DNA from: Candidatus Thalassarchaeaceae archaeon
GTDB taxonomy: Archaea > Thermoplasmatota > Poseidoniia > Poseidoniales > Thalassarchaeaceae
NCBI GenBank assembly: GCA_013329905.1
Contig: DUJH01000012.1
Location: 31,867 to 37,156, forward strand
Length of the DNA stretch: 5,290 nucleotides
Direction: 5' to 3'
Shown: positions 4,809 to 5,290 of the stretch, piece by piece
How positions within the stretch are numbered: the stretch's first letter is position 1
How the letters are laid out: each line of letters opens with the position of its first letter
Translations under genes and position numbers: made by a program
Notes under the pieces: generated by a model
What the model saw: the letters and a program-made list of their open reading frames with translations, nothing else
The model's database searches: none
Told to the model about the DNA's origin: nothing

Positions 4809-5290
4809 ATGTCTAAGCCGGATTTCGACACACTACTCGCCACTCATGATAGGGGTGACATGGCAGGTTACACCCGCCGATTTGCCGACGACCTTGAGGC
4901 GGCACTCGGTGCGGCTGTCGAGGTCGATGCGGATATGGATTGGAGCGGTGTGCTGTGTCTTGGCATGGGCGGTTCCGGTGCGGGAGGGATGTTTTTGTCT
5001 GCCCTAACCGACTCCTCAGGAGGACTACCATTCGTCGTTTGGAGAGACTACGGTCTTCCCTCTTGGTGGGGGCCTGATTGGCTGGTTTTGGCTACTTCTT
5101 ACTCGGGGAATACCGAGGAGACGCTGGATGGTGTTCGCGCCGCCCTTGAGGGAGGCGGCGTGGTTGTAGGCATCTGCTCTGGTGGCGAGCTTGAGCAGGT
5201 ACTCTCCGCGAGTGATGATGCTCTTTGCCTGAGCGTTCCTGGTGGACAGATGCCACGCTCCGCCTTTGGTCATCTTCTAGGAACTCAACT
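4809..5290 (+). CDS. Bifunctional phosphoglucose/phosphomannose isomerase, N-terminal part
   Basis: The first 160 codons are in the window; the rest lies beyond the right edge (the full family is around 300-350 residues). The SIS (sugar isomerase) domain shows LGMGGSGAGG (51-60), the glycine/serine phosphate-binding loop, then TSYSGNTEET (96-105), the second phosphate-binding motif, and MPRSAFG (148-154). The arginine of the last motif is an active-site residue in the characterised archaeal enzyme; the catalytic Glu and His would lie past the edge. The enzyme interconverts glucose-6-P or mannose-6-P with fructose-6-P in the cytosol, linking glycolysis/gluconeogenesis with mannose-based glycan synthesis. 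The ATG lies 2 nt after the nmd3 stop. No strong ribosome binding site is seen (GGGGTTGA, 4795-4802, is a weak candidate), so coupling to nmd3 translation is likely. Dual specificity is inferred from family resemblance. Confidence 0.9.
   Translation, partial: MSKPDFDTLLATHDRGDMAGYTRRFADDLEAALGAAVEVDADMDWSGVLCLGMGGSGAGGMFLSALTDSSGGLPFVVWRDYGLPSWWGPDWLVLATSYSGNTEETLDGVRAALEGGGVVVGICSGGELEQVLSASDDALCLSVPGGQMPRSAFGHLLGTQ

Overview
The window looks like a chromosomal segment of a euryarchaeon, most plausibly a marine lineage such as Marine Group II (Poseidoniales); the lineage is an inference. An NMD3 family protein (archaea and eukaryotes only) and an archaeal-type bifunctional phosphoglucose/phosphomannose isomerase point to Archaea. 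So do an archaeal-looking TATA box in front of a gene with almost no 5' leader, and GGTG-type ribosome binding sites. No RNA gene, CRISPR array, insertion sequence or phage gene was recognised.

Left part (1-1233, minus strand): the window opens with the first ~30 codons of an unidentified gene starting with a hydrophobic, signal-like segment. It has its own TATA box and an 18-bp perfect palindrome against its start codon. Upstream on the same strand is a rhomboid intramembrane serine protease with an intact Ser/His dyad and an unusual cytosolic C-terminal extension ending in a four-cysteine zinc-ribbon-like motif. A 9-bp inverted repeat lies between the two genes.

Centre (1332-3621, plus strand): after a 98-bp divergent spacer comes a compact heme-handling operon for cytochrome c maturation. 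Its first gene is one reading frame joining a CcmA-like ABC ATPase to a six-helix CcmB-like membrane domain. CcmC follows 11 nt later, and then a 54-residue GTG-started CcmD-like protein overlapping ccmC by 4 nt. Together they form a plausible minimal CcmABCD module that presents heme on the outer face of the membrane. No ccmE, ccmF or ccmG is next to it. The ccmC stretch is clearly AT-richer than its surroundings.

Right part (3622-5290, plus strand): a 132-nt spacer rich in inverted repeats leads to nmd3 (ribosome-associated zinc protein). Two nucleotides after its stop, the phosphoglucose/phosphomannose isomerase gene begins; it runs off the window. These two are probably co-transcribed.

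Nothing here is clearly a wholly new system. The points most worth a second look are the CcmA-CcmB fusion with its tiny CcmD partner, the altered tryptophan motif and paired cysteines of CcmC, the zinc-ribbon rhomboid, and the potential RNA/DNA structures before the first gene and before nmd3.
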